Assembly: GCA_026415395.1 (NCBI GenBank)
Contig: JAOAHD010000010.1
Location: 155,276 to 219,275, forward strand
Direction: 5' to 3'
DNA length: 64,000 nt
Source of the DNA: Candidatus Binatia bacterium
GTDB taxonomy: Bacteria; Desulfobacterota; Binatia; HRBIN30
Below are positions 55,540 to 64,000 of the stretch, one piece after another. The position numbers and the translations under genes are program-made. The notes beneath the pieces were generated by a model that was not told the origin of the DNA, made no database searches, and saw only the letters and a program-made list of their open reading frames with translations. Each line of letters begins with the position of its first letter. Positions within the stretch are counted from its first letter, which is position 1.

Positions 55540-57843
55540 ATGTGGCGCAGGGTTGCCTGGCTCACGTTCCTCTTTTCCGCCGTTTCAGCGACTGGCCTGG
55601 TCGTTATTGGCTGGCTCTACCTCCAGCGGTTGCGTACCGATCTTTCAGTCCGCTTTCGCAACCATACCTGGCGCATCGCCTCGAAGGTTTATGCGGATTC
55701 CTACCTCGTGTACCCTGGAATCGATGTTGTCGCCGCAGGCTTGCGTGATCGCCTGTTCGAACTCGGATACGAAGAGCACGACGAGCCGCCAGACCGGCCC
55801 GGATTCTTCTGCATTAGCCCGGCGGATACTTGGCTCATTTATCAGCGCGCCTTCCCACCGTGGCGTCCGAACGGCGCCCTGATTCGGCTCGAACTCAGCG
55901 GCTCTCGGCTACAACGAATCGTTCACGCAACGACTGGGGAAGAACTCCCAACCCTCGAGCTGGAGCCCGCGCTCCTTTCTGGCCTCTACGCAGAGGAATG
56001 GGAGGAGCGGCGCATCGTCAGCGTGGAAGAAGTTCCGCCACTGTTGGTTCAGGCCATCCTCGATACGGAGGATCGACGCTTCTTCGAACACCGCGGAATC
56101 GACGTTTACGGCATTCTCCGTGCGCTTTGGGCTAATTTGCGGGCCCAGCGCGTGGTGGAAGGGGGCAGCACGCTGACCCAGCAGCTCATGAAAAATTTCT
56201 TCCTCGATGACGAGCGTACCCTTCGCCGCAAGTTGCAAGAGGCGATGATGGCATTCCTCATCGAGCGGGAATTCTCGAAAGAAGAAATCCTCGAAAACTA
56301 CCTCAATGAGATCTACCTGGGGCAACGAGGAGCGCAAGCGATCCACGGCGTGTGGGAGGCTAGCCAGTTTTACTTTGGCAAAACACCTCGCGAGCTCACC
56401 GTGGCCGAGATCGCGATGATTGCTGGCCTCATCCGGGGGCCGAATCTGTACTCCCCGCACCGCGACCCGGACCGCGCACTGCGGCGCCGTAACCACGTGC
56501 TCGGGCGCATGCTGCGGGCAGGCCACATTGACGAGCAAACCTACCAAAAGGCTGTTGCCGAACCGCTACGAACTGCGCCCTACGTCCTGCGCACGCGCGA
56601 CGCCCCGTATTTCTCCGACTTTGTGCGCCGCCAATTAGCGGAACTCTATCCTCCCGACATTCTATTCAACGAGGGACTCCGGGTGTTTACCACCTTGGAC
56701 CTGCACCTCCAGCGCTTAGCCGAGGAGGCAGTCGCGCAAGGTTTAACGCGTCTGGAATACGCACACCGGCGCTTGCGAGCAGCCGCTGAGGAAGGCGATG
56801 CACTCCAGGCATGCCTGTTGGCCATCCAACCGCAAACGGGTTTTATCCGTGCCATGGTCGGTGGGCGCGACTATCGTTCCAGCCAGTTCAATCGTTGCAC
56901 CCAAGCGCTGAGGCAGCCGGGCTCCGTATTCAAACCGATCATTTACGCGGCTGCGCTGCGGGTCACTCGCCAAGATCCAGAGCCGCTTCTGCCCACAACT
57001 CAAATTGACGACACTCCGTTCACCTGGACTTACGATGGTAGAACCTGGACCCCCTCCAATTACGAGCGGCGATACCTGGGAGTGGTCACCATGCGCACCG
57101 CGCTCGAACAATCGCTGAACGCAGCCACCGCTCGGTTAGCCTTCCAGGTAGGACTGCCAGAAATCATTACCACGGCTCGTGACTTGGGGATCTCGTCGCC
57201 GCTTCCCCCTTACCCTGCAGTGGTACTCGGAGCAGCGGAAGTTAGTCCGTTCGAGATTGCCCAAGCTTACTCCGTGTTCGCCAATGGCGGCGTGCGCACC
57301 CGCCCGTTGGCACTTCGGCGAGTCAGCGACCGAAGCGGTGTCCCACTGGAGCGTTCCATGATTGAGGTCGAGTCCGTGCTGCCTCCCGATACAGCGTTTC
57401 TTGTCACCCACATGCTCACCGGCGTCCTCGACCGCGGCACGGCCGCCAGCGCCCGGCGCCTCGGCTTCCGCGGCATTGCCGCAGGCAAAACTGGCACAAC
57501 CAACGATTACCAAGATGCCTGGTTTGTCGGTTACACTCCGGAGTTGCTCACCGTCGTGTGGGTTGGCTTCGATAGCCAGCGCCCTGTGGGTCTGTCCGGA
57601 GCGCGGGCCGCGCTTCCCATTTGGGTGGAATTTATGAAACAAGCCACCGCCGGCTTACCCGCGAGCGACTTTATTCCTCCACCGAACGTTCGCTTGGTCC
57701 GAATCGACCCAGAGTCCGGTGCCCTGGCGACGGAAGATTGCCCTGAGGTGGTCGTCGAAGCCTTTTACGCAGACCACGTGCCGCTTCATCCCTGCCCCCT
57801 CCACGGCAACAACGCCACCGCGCCGCCGGCCCAAGAGGAGTAA
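55540..57843 (+). CDS. Bifunctional class A penicillin-binding protein, PBP1b-type
   Basis: This 767-residue protein has one membrane helix (about 7-27), a short UB2H-like domain (about 55-140), a complete GT51 transglycosylase domain (E177-D-R-R-F-F-E-H-R-G, G-G-S-T-L-T-Q-Q-L-M-K-N, second Glu E234 in R-R-K-L-Q-E-A) and a transpeptidase domain with S462-V-F-K465, S525-L-N527 and K650-T-G-T. It polymerises and cross-links peptidoglycan in the periplasm. It contrasts with the aberrant 1009-aa PBP at 5190-8219. It lies 53 bp after htrA, possibly co-transcribed. Confidence 0.95.
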   Translation: MWRRVAWLTFLFSAVSATGLVVIGWLYLQRLRTDLSVRFRNHTWRIASKVYADSYLVYPGIDVVAAGLRDRLFELGYEEHDEPPDRPGFFCISPADTWLIYQRAFPPWRPNGALIRLELSGSRLQRIVHATTGEELPTLELEPALLSGLYAEEWEERRIVSVEEVPPLLVQAILDTEDRRFFEHRGIDVYGILRALWANLRAQRVVEGGSTLTQQLMKNFFLDDERTLRRKLQEAMMAFLIEREFSKEEILENYLNEIYLGQRGAQAIHGVWEASQFYFGKTPRELTVAEIAMIAGLIRGPNLYSPHRDPDRALRRRNHVLGRMLRAGHIDEQTYQKAVAEPLRTAPYVLRTRDAPYFSDFVRRQLAELYPPDILFNEGLRVFTTLDLHLQRLAEEAVAQGLTRLEYAHRRLRAAAEEGDALQACLLAIQPQTGFIRAMVGGRDYRSSQFNRCTQALRQPGSVFKPIIYAAALRVTRQDPEPLLPTTQIDDTPFTWTYDGRTWTPSNYERRYLGVVTMRTALEQSLNAATARLAFQVGLPEIITTARDLGISSPLPPYPAVVLGAAEVSPFEIAQAYSVFANGGVRTRPLALRRVSDRSGVPLERSMIEVESVLPPDTAFLVTHMLTGVLDRGTAASARRLGFRGIAAGKTGTTNDYQDAWFVGYTPELLTVVWVGFDSQRPVGLSGARAALPIWVEFMKQATAGLPASDFIPPPNVRLVRIDPESGALATEDCPEVVVEAFYADHVPLHPCPLHGNNATAPPAQEE

Positions 57844-57880
57844 CCGAGACTCAGCATTGCCCTTTCCGACAGCTAATGCC

Positions 57881-59884
57881 TCACGCCGGGCCAGGAGCCG
57901 AGGGCGCGGCCTCCTCCGTGAGTTGCCCACGCACTTGTTCGACCGTGGATACAATGTCCTCCACAATCTGCGTCAGCGTGGCCTGCCCTGGCGTATAAAT
58001 CCTCGCGACGCCGGCACGCCGCAACGCCTCATGATCTTGCTCCGGAATGATTCCGCCCACAAACACGGGAACATCCGTGAGTCCCTTCTGCCGCAACAGC
58101 TCGACCACTCGAGGCACGAGTGTCAGATGCGAGCCCGAATGGATCGACAGTCCTACCGCGTCCACATCCTCCTGGAGCGCGGACTCAGCGATTTGCTCCG
58201 GTGTGAGCCGGATCCCCTCGTAAATCACTTCCATGCCGGCTTCCTTGGCTCGCACCGCGATCTGCTCCGCGCCATTGGAGTGTCCGTCCAAACCCGGTTT
58301 CGCCACCAACAGTCGCAAAGGATGCCCCAGTCGCTGCGCGACGCGCTGCGTGTGCGCCCGCAGCGCCGCTAGACGCTCCCCGTCGGTTGCAAACGTCACC
58401 CCCTGTAAACCGGTCGGCGCACGGTACTCACCAAACACCTTGCGTAGGGTGGCCGCCCACTCTCCGGTAGTTACTCCTGCATGCGCTGCCCGGATCGACA
58501 CCGGCATGATGTTTTGTCCGGTTCGGGCCGCCTCTTCCAAGGCCCTGAGCGCAGCTTCAACCTCGGCAGCGTTCCGCTTCGACCGAAACGCACGCAGCCG
58601 CTCGATTTGGCGCCGTTCTGCCTCTGGATCGACCACCAGAATGGCACTCGCGCCTCCCCCTTCTAACAACGGCGATGGTTCGTGCTCGGTGAACTTATTG
58701 ACGCCAACGACAACAATTTCTCCCGACTCGATTTTCCGTTGCCGCTCGGCGTGGCTAGCAACCAACGCCCGCTTCATGGTCTCGATGGCAACGTTCGGGT
58801 CGCCGATTGCCAAAACCCGGTCCAGCTCTGCCTGCGCGGCTTCCATGAGTTGCTGGACCTTTTCCTCAATCACTCTCGACCCGGCGAAAATATCCTCACG
58901 GTATTCCAGCAAGTCGGTCTCGTAGGCGAGGACCTGCTGAATCCGCAGCGACCACTGCTGGTCCCACGGCCTGGGCAACCCGAGCGCCTCGTTCCACGCC
59001 GGCAACTGAATCGAACGGGCACGAGCTTCTTTCGAGAGGGTCACGGCCAACATCTCTAGGACAATCCGCTGCACGTTGTTTTCAGGTTGCTGAGCTGTGA
59101 GGCCGAGGGAATTGACTTGCACACCGTAACGGAAACGCCGCTTGGCGGGATCCTCCACTCCATAGCGCTCGCGGGTCAGCCGATCCCACATCCGCGTGAA
59201 CGCCTTGAGCTTGCACATTTCCTCGATGAAGCGGATGCCTGCGTTTACGAAAAACGACATGGCACCAATGACATCGGGCATCGACACACCCGGGCGCTGC
59301 CGCACCCGGTCTAACACCGCGCAGGCGTTGGCCAGCGTGAATGCGATTTCCTGCACCGGCGTGGCCCCTGCCTCCTGCAAGTGGTAGCTGCAGACGTTCA
59401 TCGGGTTCCACTTTGGAATGTGCTGTACCGTGTACTCGATCACGTCCACCGTCAGCCGCAGCGAGGGCTCGGGCGGGAAGGCATACGTACCACGGGCCAG
59501 AAACTCTTTGAGGATGTCATTTTGAGTGGTTCCCCGCAGGGTGTGCGGGTCAGCCCCTTGGCGCTCGGCCACCGCAACGTACAAGGCCAACAGCCAAGCA
59601 GCCGTGGCGTTAATCGTCATCGAGGTGTTCATCTTTGCCAGCGGGATCTGGTCGAAGAGGAGCTCCATGTCCTCGATGTGGCAAATGGGCACGCCTACCT
59701 TTCCCACCTCCCCAGAGGCCATCGGATGGTCGGAGTCGTAACCAGTCTGGGTCGGCAAATCGAAGGCGATGCTCAAACCTGTCTGCCCTTTGGCTAAATT
59801 CCGCCGGAACAATTCATTGGCAGCCCGCGGGTCGGTATGCCCGGCGTAGGTTCGCATCAACCAAGGTTCGTCGCGCTGAGTCAT
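57881..59884 (-). CDS. Ethylmalonyl-CoA mutase-like (MeaA/Ecm) B12-dependent acyl-CoA mutase
   Basis: The start is ATG 59884 (667 residues; AAGGTG upstream). Diagnostic stretches are P-W-L-M-R-T-Y-A-G-H, F-D-L-P-T-Q-T-G-Y-D-S-D-H and M-N-T-S-M-T-I-N-A-T-A-A-W. These fit Ecm/MeaA rather than methylmalonyl-CoA mutase, which usually has S-V-S-M-T-M-N-G. The C-terminal B12 domain has D533-G-H-S-N-G. The enzyme would isomerise ethylmalonyl-CoA to methylsuccinyl-CoA. Crotonyl-CoA carboxylase/reductase and the other pathway genes are not in the window. It is convergent with the PBP gene and divergent from the acyl-CoA dehydrogenase gene. Confidence 0.82.
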   Translation of the reverse strand: MTQRDEPWLMRTYAGHTDPRAANELFRRNLAKGQTGLSIAFDLPTQTGYDSDHPMASGEVGKVGVPICHIEDMELLFDQIPLAKMNTSMTINATAAWLLALYVAVAERQGADPHTLRGTTQNDILKEFLARGTYAFPPEPSLRLTVDVIEYTVQHIPKWNPMNVCSYHLQEAGATPVQEIAFTLANACAVLDRVRQRPGVSMPDVIGAMSFFVNAGIRFIEEMCKLKAFTRMWDRLTRERYGVEDPAKRRFRYGVQVNSLGLTAQQPENNVQRIVLEMLAVTLSKEARARSIQLPAWNEALGLPRPWDQQWSLRIQQVLAYETDLLEYREDIFAGSRVIEEKVQQLMEAAQAELDRVLAIGDPNVAIETMKRALVASHAERQRKIESGEIVVVGVNKFTEHEPSPLLEGGGASAILVVDPEAERRQIERLRAFRSKRNAAEVEAALRALEEAARTGQNIMPVSIRAAHAGVTTGEWAATLRKVFGEYRAPTGLQGVTFATDGERLAALRAHTQRVAQRLGHPLRLLVAKPGLDGHSNGAEQIAVRAKEAGMEVIYEGIRLTPEQIAESALQEDVDAVGLSIHSGSHLTLVPRVVELLRQKGLTDVPVFVGGIIPEQDHEALRRAGVARIYTPGQATLTQIVEDIVSTVEQVRGQLTEEAAPSAPGPA

Positions 59885-60212
59885 GGCGTGCACCTTATCA
59901 AGCGCACCATCAACGTGGCAAGAAAGGCTGGCCTGCCAGAGTGAAGGTCTCACGGCAGCTAGTTTCGGTTCGTGAGGTGCTCGTTTGCGCCGGCATCGTC
60001 CCACTGCCACTCCAAATTCAATGAACCAACGGCGGCGAGTCTGCTTGCAAACGGCCGTACCGTTGCGCCACCCATGTTCGCGAAGGCGGTGGCTCCCCCA
60101 AGTCGCCTAGAAGCAAGCTGCGGGCGAACCCCGCTGACTCGCTGCCTGACCTTGTCATGAAACAGCAAACATGCGACTAAGTGCGAGTTTTTAACTCTAC
60201 CCCCGGGGGATC
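59885..60212. promoter_or_regulatory. Divergent region between the mutase and 3-hydroxyacyl-CoA dehydrogenase genes
   Basis: This 328-bp gap separates divergent acyl-CoA genes and likely contains both promoters and a shared control site. I see a small GCGGG/CCCGC hairpin near 60120-60140, but no cobalamin-riboswitch B12 box, no tRNA and no clear -35/-10 pair. Confidence 0.35.
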
Positions 60213-61526
60213 GTGAGGATGATACCGATTCACAAAGTGGTTGTTCTCGGAGCAAACGGAACCATGGGCGCCGGCAGTGGCGAAGTGTTCGCTGCCGGTG
60301 GCTGCGACGTTGTATTTCTGGCCCGCACGATCGAAAAGGCACACGAAGGGCTGGTCGCGGCGCAAAACATGGCCAAATCTGTGCGGATTGCAGATCGGAT
60401 TTCGCTCGGCACCTACGACCAGGACCTCGAAGAAGCCGTGAGTAAGGCCGACCTAATTTTCGAGGCGCTAGCCGAAGACATGGAACTGAAAAAGTCGTTT
60501 TTCACCAAGGTCGACAAATATCGCCGCCCGGATTCCATCGTCGCTACCGTGTCTTCCGGGCTCTCCATCGCGGAGATGGCACTCGGCCGGAGCGAAAGCT
60601 TCCGGCGCAACTTCCTCGGCATTCACCTATTCAACCCACCCAGCGTCATTGTCGGTACCGAGGTGATTCCCCACCAGGAGACCGACCCTCAGCTTGTGCG
60701 GGAGATTGTGCAAGTGCTCGAACGGCGCTTTGGGCGCGTAGCCATCGTGGCAGCTGACAAACCGGCGTTCGCTGGCAATCGCGTGGGCTTTAAGGTGCTT
60801 AACGAAGTAGCGCAACTCGCCGAAGAGCACGGCGTGGCGTTCATGGATTACCTGATCGGCCCGTACACAGGTCGCGCGATGGCACCCTTGGCCACTGTGG
60901 ACCTCGTCGGGTGGGACGTTCACAAAGCCATCGTCGACAATGTGTACGCTCATACCAAGGACGAGGCACACGATGCCTTCCGCCTGCCGGGGTACATGGA
61001 GGAGCTCATTGCCCGTGGCCACCTGGGGAACAAGACACCGCAATTCGGCGGCTTCTACCGGCGCGTTAAGGAAGGCAATCAAACGGTGCAGTTGGTGCTC
61101 GACCCCAAGACCGGCGCTTACAAGGATTTGCGCGACGCTGGTGTTCGGAAACTTCCGTGGCTCGAAAAAATTCGCGATTTGCACCACGTAGGGCGCTACC
61201 GCGAAGCCCTGCGACAATTCGTCGCGGCAGAGGGCCCGGAGGCCGACCTAGCCCGCAAGGTGGTGTTCGGGTACATCAGCTATGCATTGAACCGAGTGGG
61301 CGAGCAAGAAGTTGTCCGCGAGGTTCGCGACATCGACCGCATCATGGGCTTCGGCTTCAACTGGGCCCCGCCTTCTGTGCTCATCGACACCTTCGGGCCA
61401 GAAGAGACCATCCGCCAACTCGAGCGCTATAAACTCCCAGTGCCACCGGTGCTGCGGTCGGCCAAACCGGGCCAAAAGTTTTTCCGCGAGCCAAACGTCA
61501 ACATTGGGCGTTTTTTTGCAGCCTAG
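60213..61526 (+). CDS. 3-hydroxyacyl-CoA dehydrogenase
   Basis: This 437-residue protein has a Rossmann NAD motif G-A-N-G-T-M-G-A-G at the N-terminus, L-F-E-A-L-A-E-D, a catalytic His region F-L-G-I-H-L-F-N-P-P, and two C-terminal helical domains including Y-T-G-R-A-M-A-P-L-A-T-V-D-L-V-G. It oxidises 3-hydroxyacyl-CoA to 3-ketoacyl-CoA with NAD. It starts at GTG 60213 (GGGGGA upstream); ATG 60219 is possible. It is followed after 85 bp by a thiolase, so the pair makes or uses acetoacetyl-CoA-type intermediates. Confidence 0.9.
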   Translation: MRMIPIHKVVVLGANGTMGAGSGEVFAAGGCDVVFLARTIEKAHEGLVAAQNMAKSVRIADRISLGTYDQDLEEAVSKADLIFEALAEDMELKKSFFTKVDKYRRPDSIVATVSSGLSIAEMALGRSESFRRNFLGIHLFNPPSVIVGTEVIPHQETDPQLVREIVQVLERRFGRVAIVAADKPAFAGNRVGFKVLNEVAQLAEEHGVAFMDYLIGPYTGRAMAPLATVDLVGWDVHKAIVDNVYAHTKDEAHDAFRLPGYMEELIARGHLGNKTPQFGGFYRRVKEGNQTVQLVLDPKTGAYKDLRDAGVRKLPWLEKIRDLHHVGRYREALRQFVAAEGPEADLARKVVFGYISYALNRVGEQEVVREVRDIDRIMGFGFNWAPPSVLIDTFGPEETIRQLERYKLPVPPVLRSAKPGQKFFREPNVNIGRFFAA

Positions 61527-61611
61527 CTCCCTGGCCTCGACCTCTGGTTGCACCAACGAAGGCTTCAATGATACGTTCGTCCGACACCGCAATCACACCC
61601 TAGGAGGATTC

Positions 61612-62844
61612 ATGGCAGCTCCCGTATACATTTTGGGCGGATACCAGACCGACTTTGCACGGAATTGGAAAAAGGAAAACAAGCACATAGTGGCGATGAT
61701 CCGCGAAGCCGTCGAGGGCGGGCTCGAAGCAACTGGCATCGATCCGAACGAGGTCCAAGTCGGTCACGTCGGCAACTTTGCGGCCGAGCTTTACGCCATG
61801 CAGGGGCACCTGGGAGCCTTTCTTGTGGATGTCGACCCGGCTTTTTCCGGGCTGCCAACCGCGCGGCATGAAGCGGCTTGCGCTTCCGGAAGCATTGCCA
61901 TCCTGGCAGCATCGGCCGAAATCGAGGCTGGCCGGTACGACCTCGCCTTGGTTGTCGGTGTCGAACAAATGAAAACCGTGGATCCCGCAAAAGGTGGCGA
62001 GTTTCTCGGTACCGCGGCGTGGTACGAGAGAGAGGCGAAAGGCATCGAGTTCCCGTTCCCGAAGCTCTTCGGGCGCCTGGGGGATGAGTACGACCGCCGT
62101 TATGGCCTCAAAGATGAACACCTCGCCCACATCTCAGCGATCAACTACTCGAACGCCAAGCGCAACCCGTTGGCTCAAACCCGCACCTGGTACATGACCG
62201 AGGATCACGCGCGCTCGGTTGACAAGTTCAACACCGTCATTGGTGGGCGCATCAAAATTTCCGACTGCTCCCAGGTGACTGACGGAGCGGTGTCGCTTTT
62301 CCTCGCGTCGGAGAAGGCCGCTGCCGCTTATGCTAAAAAGCGCGGCATTGCCCTCGAAAGCATCCCGCGAATTCTCGGATGGGGTCATCGTACCGCGCCC
62401 ATCGAGTTCGACACAAAGATCGCCGAGAGCAAAAACAATCCCTACGTGCTCCCGCACACCCGGCAAGCCATCTTGGATGCGTTCCGGCGTGCAGGAATCC
62501 CCGATGTGTGGTCGGTACAAGCCATCGAAACACACGACTGCTTCACAACCTCCGAGTACATGGCAATCGACCATTTTGGGATCACCAAACCGGGCGAGTC
62601 ATGGAAAGCAATCGAGGACGGCACGATCGAAATGGGTGGAAAACTCCCAATTAACCCAAGCGGCGGGCTGATTGGCTGCGGCCATCCTGTAGGTGCTACA
62701 GGTGTGCGCCAAGTGCTCGACGCGTTCAAGCAAGTCACTGGTCAGTGCGGCGACTATCAAGTGGAAAATGCACGGCGTGTCGCCACCCTCAATATCGGCG
62801 GCAGCGGTACTACCAGCGTATCCTTTGTGGTCGGTTTTGCTTAA
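61612..62844 (+). CDS. Thiolase / acetyl-CoA acetyltransferase family protein
   Basis: The start is ATG 61612, with GGAGG 5 nt upstream, giving 410 residues; an upstream frame overlaps the dehydrogenase gene and is not real. The acylated Cys is in E-A-A-C-A-S-G-S and the His in G-L-I-G-C-G-H-P-V-G-A-T-G. The C-terminus has N-I-G-G-S-G rather than the G-G-G-Q-G of biosynthetic PhaA-type thiolases, so it belongs to the SCP2-like branch. It probably cleaves or forms 3-ketoacyl-CoA with the dehydrogenase encoded upstream. Substrate chain length is unknown. Confidence 0.88.
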   Translation: MAAPVYILGGYQTDFARNWKKENKHIVAMIREAVEGGLEATGIDPNEVQVGHVGNFAAELYAMQGHLGAFLVDVDPAFSGLPTARHEAACASGSIAILAASAEIEAGRYDLALVVGVEQMKTVDPAKGGEFLGTAAWYEREAKGIEFPFPKLFGRLGDEYDRRYGLKDEHLAHISAINYSNAKRNPLAQTRTWYMTEDHARSVDKFNTVIGGRIKISDCSQVTDGAVSLFLASEKAAAAYAKKRGIALESIPRILGWGHRTAPIEFDTKIAESKNNPYVLPHTRQAILDAFRRAGIPDVWSVQAIETHDCFTTSEYMAIDHFGITKPGESWKAIEDGTIEMGGKLPINPSGGLIGCGHPVGATGVRQVLDAFKQVTGQCGDYQVENARRVATLNIGGSGTTSVSFVVGFA

Positions 62845-62959
62845 TCCCACATTGGGCGGCACGGCTACAATTTATTGCCACCGATGGGTTTTCTCGGCGT
62901 GCGAGCGCGTGAAGGCGTAAGCAGCCGAGGGGCCAGCCGAATCACCGTTGAACCCAGAT

Positions 62960-64000
62960 ATGAGTGAGGACTTCGGGAGTCAATCAGTTTCTTTGCACGG
63001 TAAATTGCACGGCAAGGTCGAGGTGCGGAGCAAGGTTCCCTTGCAAAACCGGCTTGACCTTAGTCTCGCCTACACTCCGGGGGTTGCACAAGTTTGCTTA
63101 GAAATTGCTCGCAATCCTGAACTGGTGCACGAGCTCACGGTGAAGCACAACACCGTGGCCGTGGTGTCCGACGGCTCCGCCATTTTGGGGCTCGGGAATT
63201 TGGGCGCCGCCGCCGCTATCCCGGTCATGGAAGGAAAAGCGGTGCTCTTCAAGGAGTTCGCCAATATTGACGCTTTTCCCATTTGCTTGGACACACAGGA
63301 TACGGACGAAATCGTACGAACCGTACGGATCCTTGCCCCTGTGTTCGGCGGGATCAACCTCGAGGATATTGCCGCCCCTCGCTGCTTCGAGGTGGAGGCA
63401 AGGTTGCAGGATCTCGGCATCCCCGTGTTTCACGACGACCAACACGGCACTGCGATCGTCGTGCTGGCTGCGCTCATCAATGCGCTGAAAGTCACACGCA
63501 AGGATTTGTCGCAGTGCACGATCGTCTTTAGCGGTAGCGGTGCATCAGCAATCGCTTGTGCCAAGTTGATCCGCAGCTTTGCAGAACTCGGCGTCTTTCC
63601 AGCGCCCGGCGACGTGCTGCTGTGCGACTCGAAAGGCATTGTCCACCGCGGTCGCAGCGATTTAAACCCATACAAGCAAGAGCTGCTGGAGTGGGCCAAC
63701 CGTTCGAATCGCAGTGGAAACTTGGCTGACGCCTTGCGGGGAGCGGATGTTTTCATCGGACTGTCGCAGGCAGGGTTGGTGAGCCCGGAAATGGTGCAGT
63801 CCATGAATCCCGAGCCCATTGTGTTTGCCATGGCAAACCCAGTGCCGGAGATCATGCCCGACCTTGCCCGCGCCGCTGGCGCCGTGGTCGTGGGGACAGG
63901 ACGCAGCGACTTCCCCAACCAAATCAATAACGTGCTCGCTTTTCCTGGAGTCTTTCGCGGCGCGCTCGACGCCAAAGCCAAAGTCATCAACGAGGAAATG
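62960..64000 (+). CDS. Malic enzyme, 3'-truncated by window
   Basis: The frame is open from ATG 62960 to the window edge (347 residues, no stop). The N-terminal domain begins with a short region, then K-V-P-L-Q-N-R-L-D-L-S-L-A-Y-T-P-G-V and S-D-G-S-A-I-L-G-L-G-N-L-G. The metal/substrate motif V-F-H-D-D-Q-H-G-T-A and the NAD(P) motif G-S-G-A-S-A-I-A follow. It decarboxylates malate to pyruvate, giving NAD(P)H. Near the end lies F-A-M-A-N-P-V-P-E. Short MaeB-type enzymes are about 400 residues; whether this one carries a C-terminal phosphotransacetylase-like domain lies outside the window. Confidence 0.93.
   Translation, partial: MSEDFGSQSVSLHGKLHGKVEVRSKVPLQNRLDLSLAYTPGVAQVCLEIARNPELVHELTVKHNTVAVVSDGSAILGLGNLGAAAAIPVMEGKAVLFKEFANIDAFPICLDTQDTDEIVRTVRILAPVFGGINLEDIAAPRCFEVEARLQDLGIPVFHDDQHGTAIVVLAALINALKVTRKDLSQCTIVFSGSGASAIACAKLIRSFAELGVFPAPGDVLLCDSKGIVHRGRSDLNPYKQELLEWANRSNRSGNLADALRGADVFIGLSQAGLVSPEMVQSMNPEPIVFAMANPVPEIMPDLARAAGAVVVGTGRSDFPNQINNVLAFPGVFRGALDAKAKVINEEM

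Noticed and set aside
57881..59884. Naming the mutase methylmalonyl-CoA mutase
   Set aside because: Key stretches fit Ecm/MeaA better (N-T-S-M-T-I-N-A-T, P-T-Q-T-G-Y). I kept the name Ecm-like without a gene symbol because phylogeny was not run.
59885..60212. Cobalamin riboswitch upstream of the B12-dependent mutase
   Set aside because: I looked for the B12 box and flanking conserved helices on both strands and did not find them.

Overview
This 64 kb window is ordinary, densely packed bacterial chromosome. It is visibly GC-rich, has many 4-bp ATGA/GTGA gene overlaps, and shows no insertion sequence, integrase, prophage or CRISPR array. The gene set suggests a Gram-negative organism related to the former Deltaproteobacteria. 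Pointers are SurE next to a NlpD-like LysM/M23 lipoprotein, pheST followed by ihfA, two large PBP1-type proteins, a NifJ-type pyruvate:ferredoxin oxidoreductase, and secreted Cys-rich modules joined by Thr/Pro linkers. Binatota or another Desulfobacterota-like lineage is my guess. No 16S gene is present to settle it, and neither tRNA gene encodes its CCA end.

Layout, left to right. (1) 1-2.3 kb: a zinc/manganese-type ABC importer (binding protein cut by the window edge, ATPase, permease). (2) 2.4-5.1 kb: chaperones groES-groEL and an Hsp20. (3) 5.2-9.3 kb: an aberrant 1009-aa PBP-like protein divergent from a secreted Cys-rich protein. (4) 9.3-17.3 kb: a pyrimidine operon pyrR-pyrB-pyrC-carA-carB whose leader carries a promoter, a PyrR-binding hairpin and an intrinsic terminator, preceded by pth. 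(5) 17.5-24.6 kb: a NIPSNAP-like protein, a ClpP-like protease, a CPBP membrane protease, and nifJ with a dihydroorotate-dehydrogenase-like partner. (6) 24.6-30.5 kb: apt-fumC-CHASE2 cyclase, the LysM/M23 lipoprotein, surE and tRNA-Pro(GGG). (7) 30.6-37.6 kb: the translation operon thrS-rpmI-rplT-pheS-pheT-ihfA, with infC missing from its usual place, and tRNA-Val(GAC). (8) 38-44.6 kb: shikimate kinase, AI-2E-type exporter, a flavin-dependent nitronate monooxygenase family protein, DsbA-like protein, methylglyoxal synthase, peroxiredoxin, MBL hydrolase and dodecin. (9) 44.7-52 kb: only the membrane subunits of complex I (nuoA,H,J,K,L,M,N). (10) 52.5-57.8 kb: envelope quality control and wall synthesis (HtpX, DUF1844, HtrA/Do, PBP1b-type). 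(11) 57.9-64 kb: acyl-CoA carbon metabolism (ethylmalonyl-CoA-mutase-like enzyme, 3-hydroxyacyl-CoA dehydrogenase, thiolase, malic enzyme cut by the window edge).

Taken together the window describes a respiring organism with complex I and fumarase that can also run ferredoxin-linked pyruvate metabolism and B12-dependent acyl-CoA rearrangement. The most informative non-coding signal is the complete PyrR attenuator at 16.57-16.72 kb. The least explained items are the modular Cys-rich secreted protein, the 1009-aa PBP with a degenerate transglycosylase domain and an internal repeat, and a strong orphan promoter near 38.0 kb.
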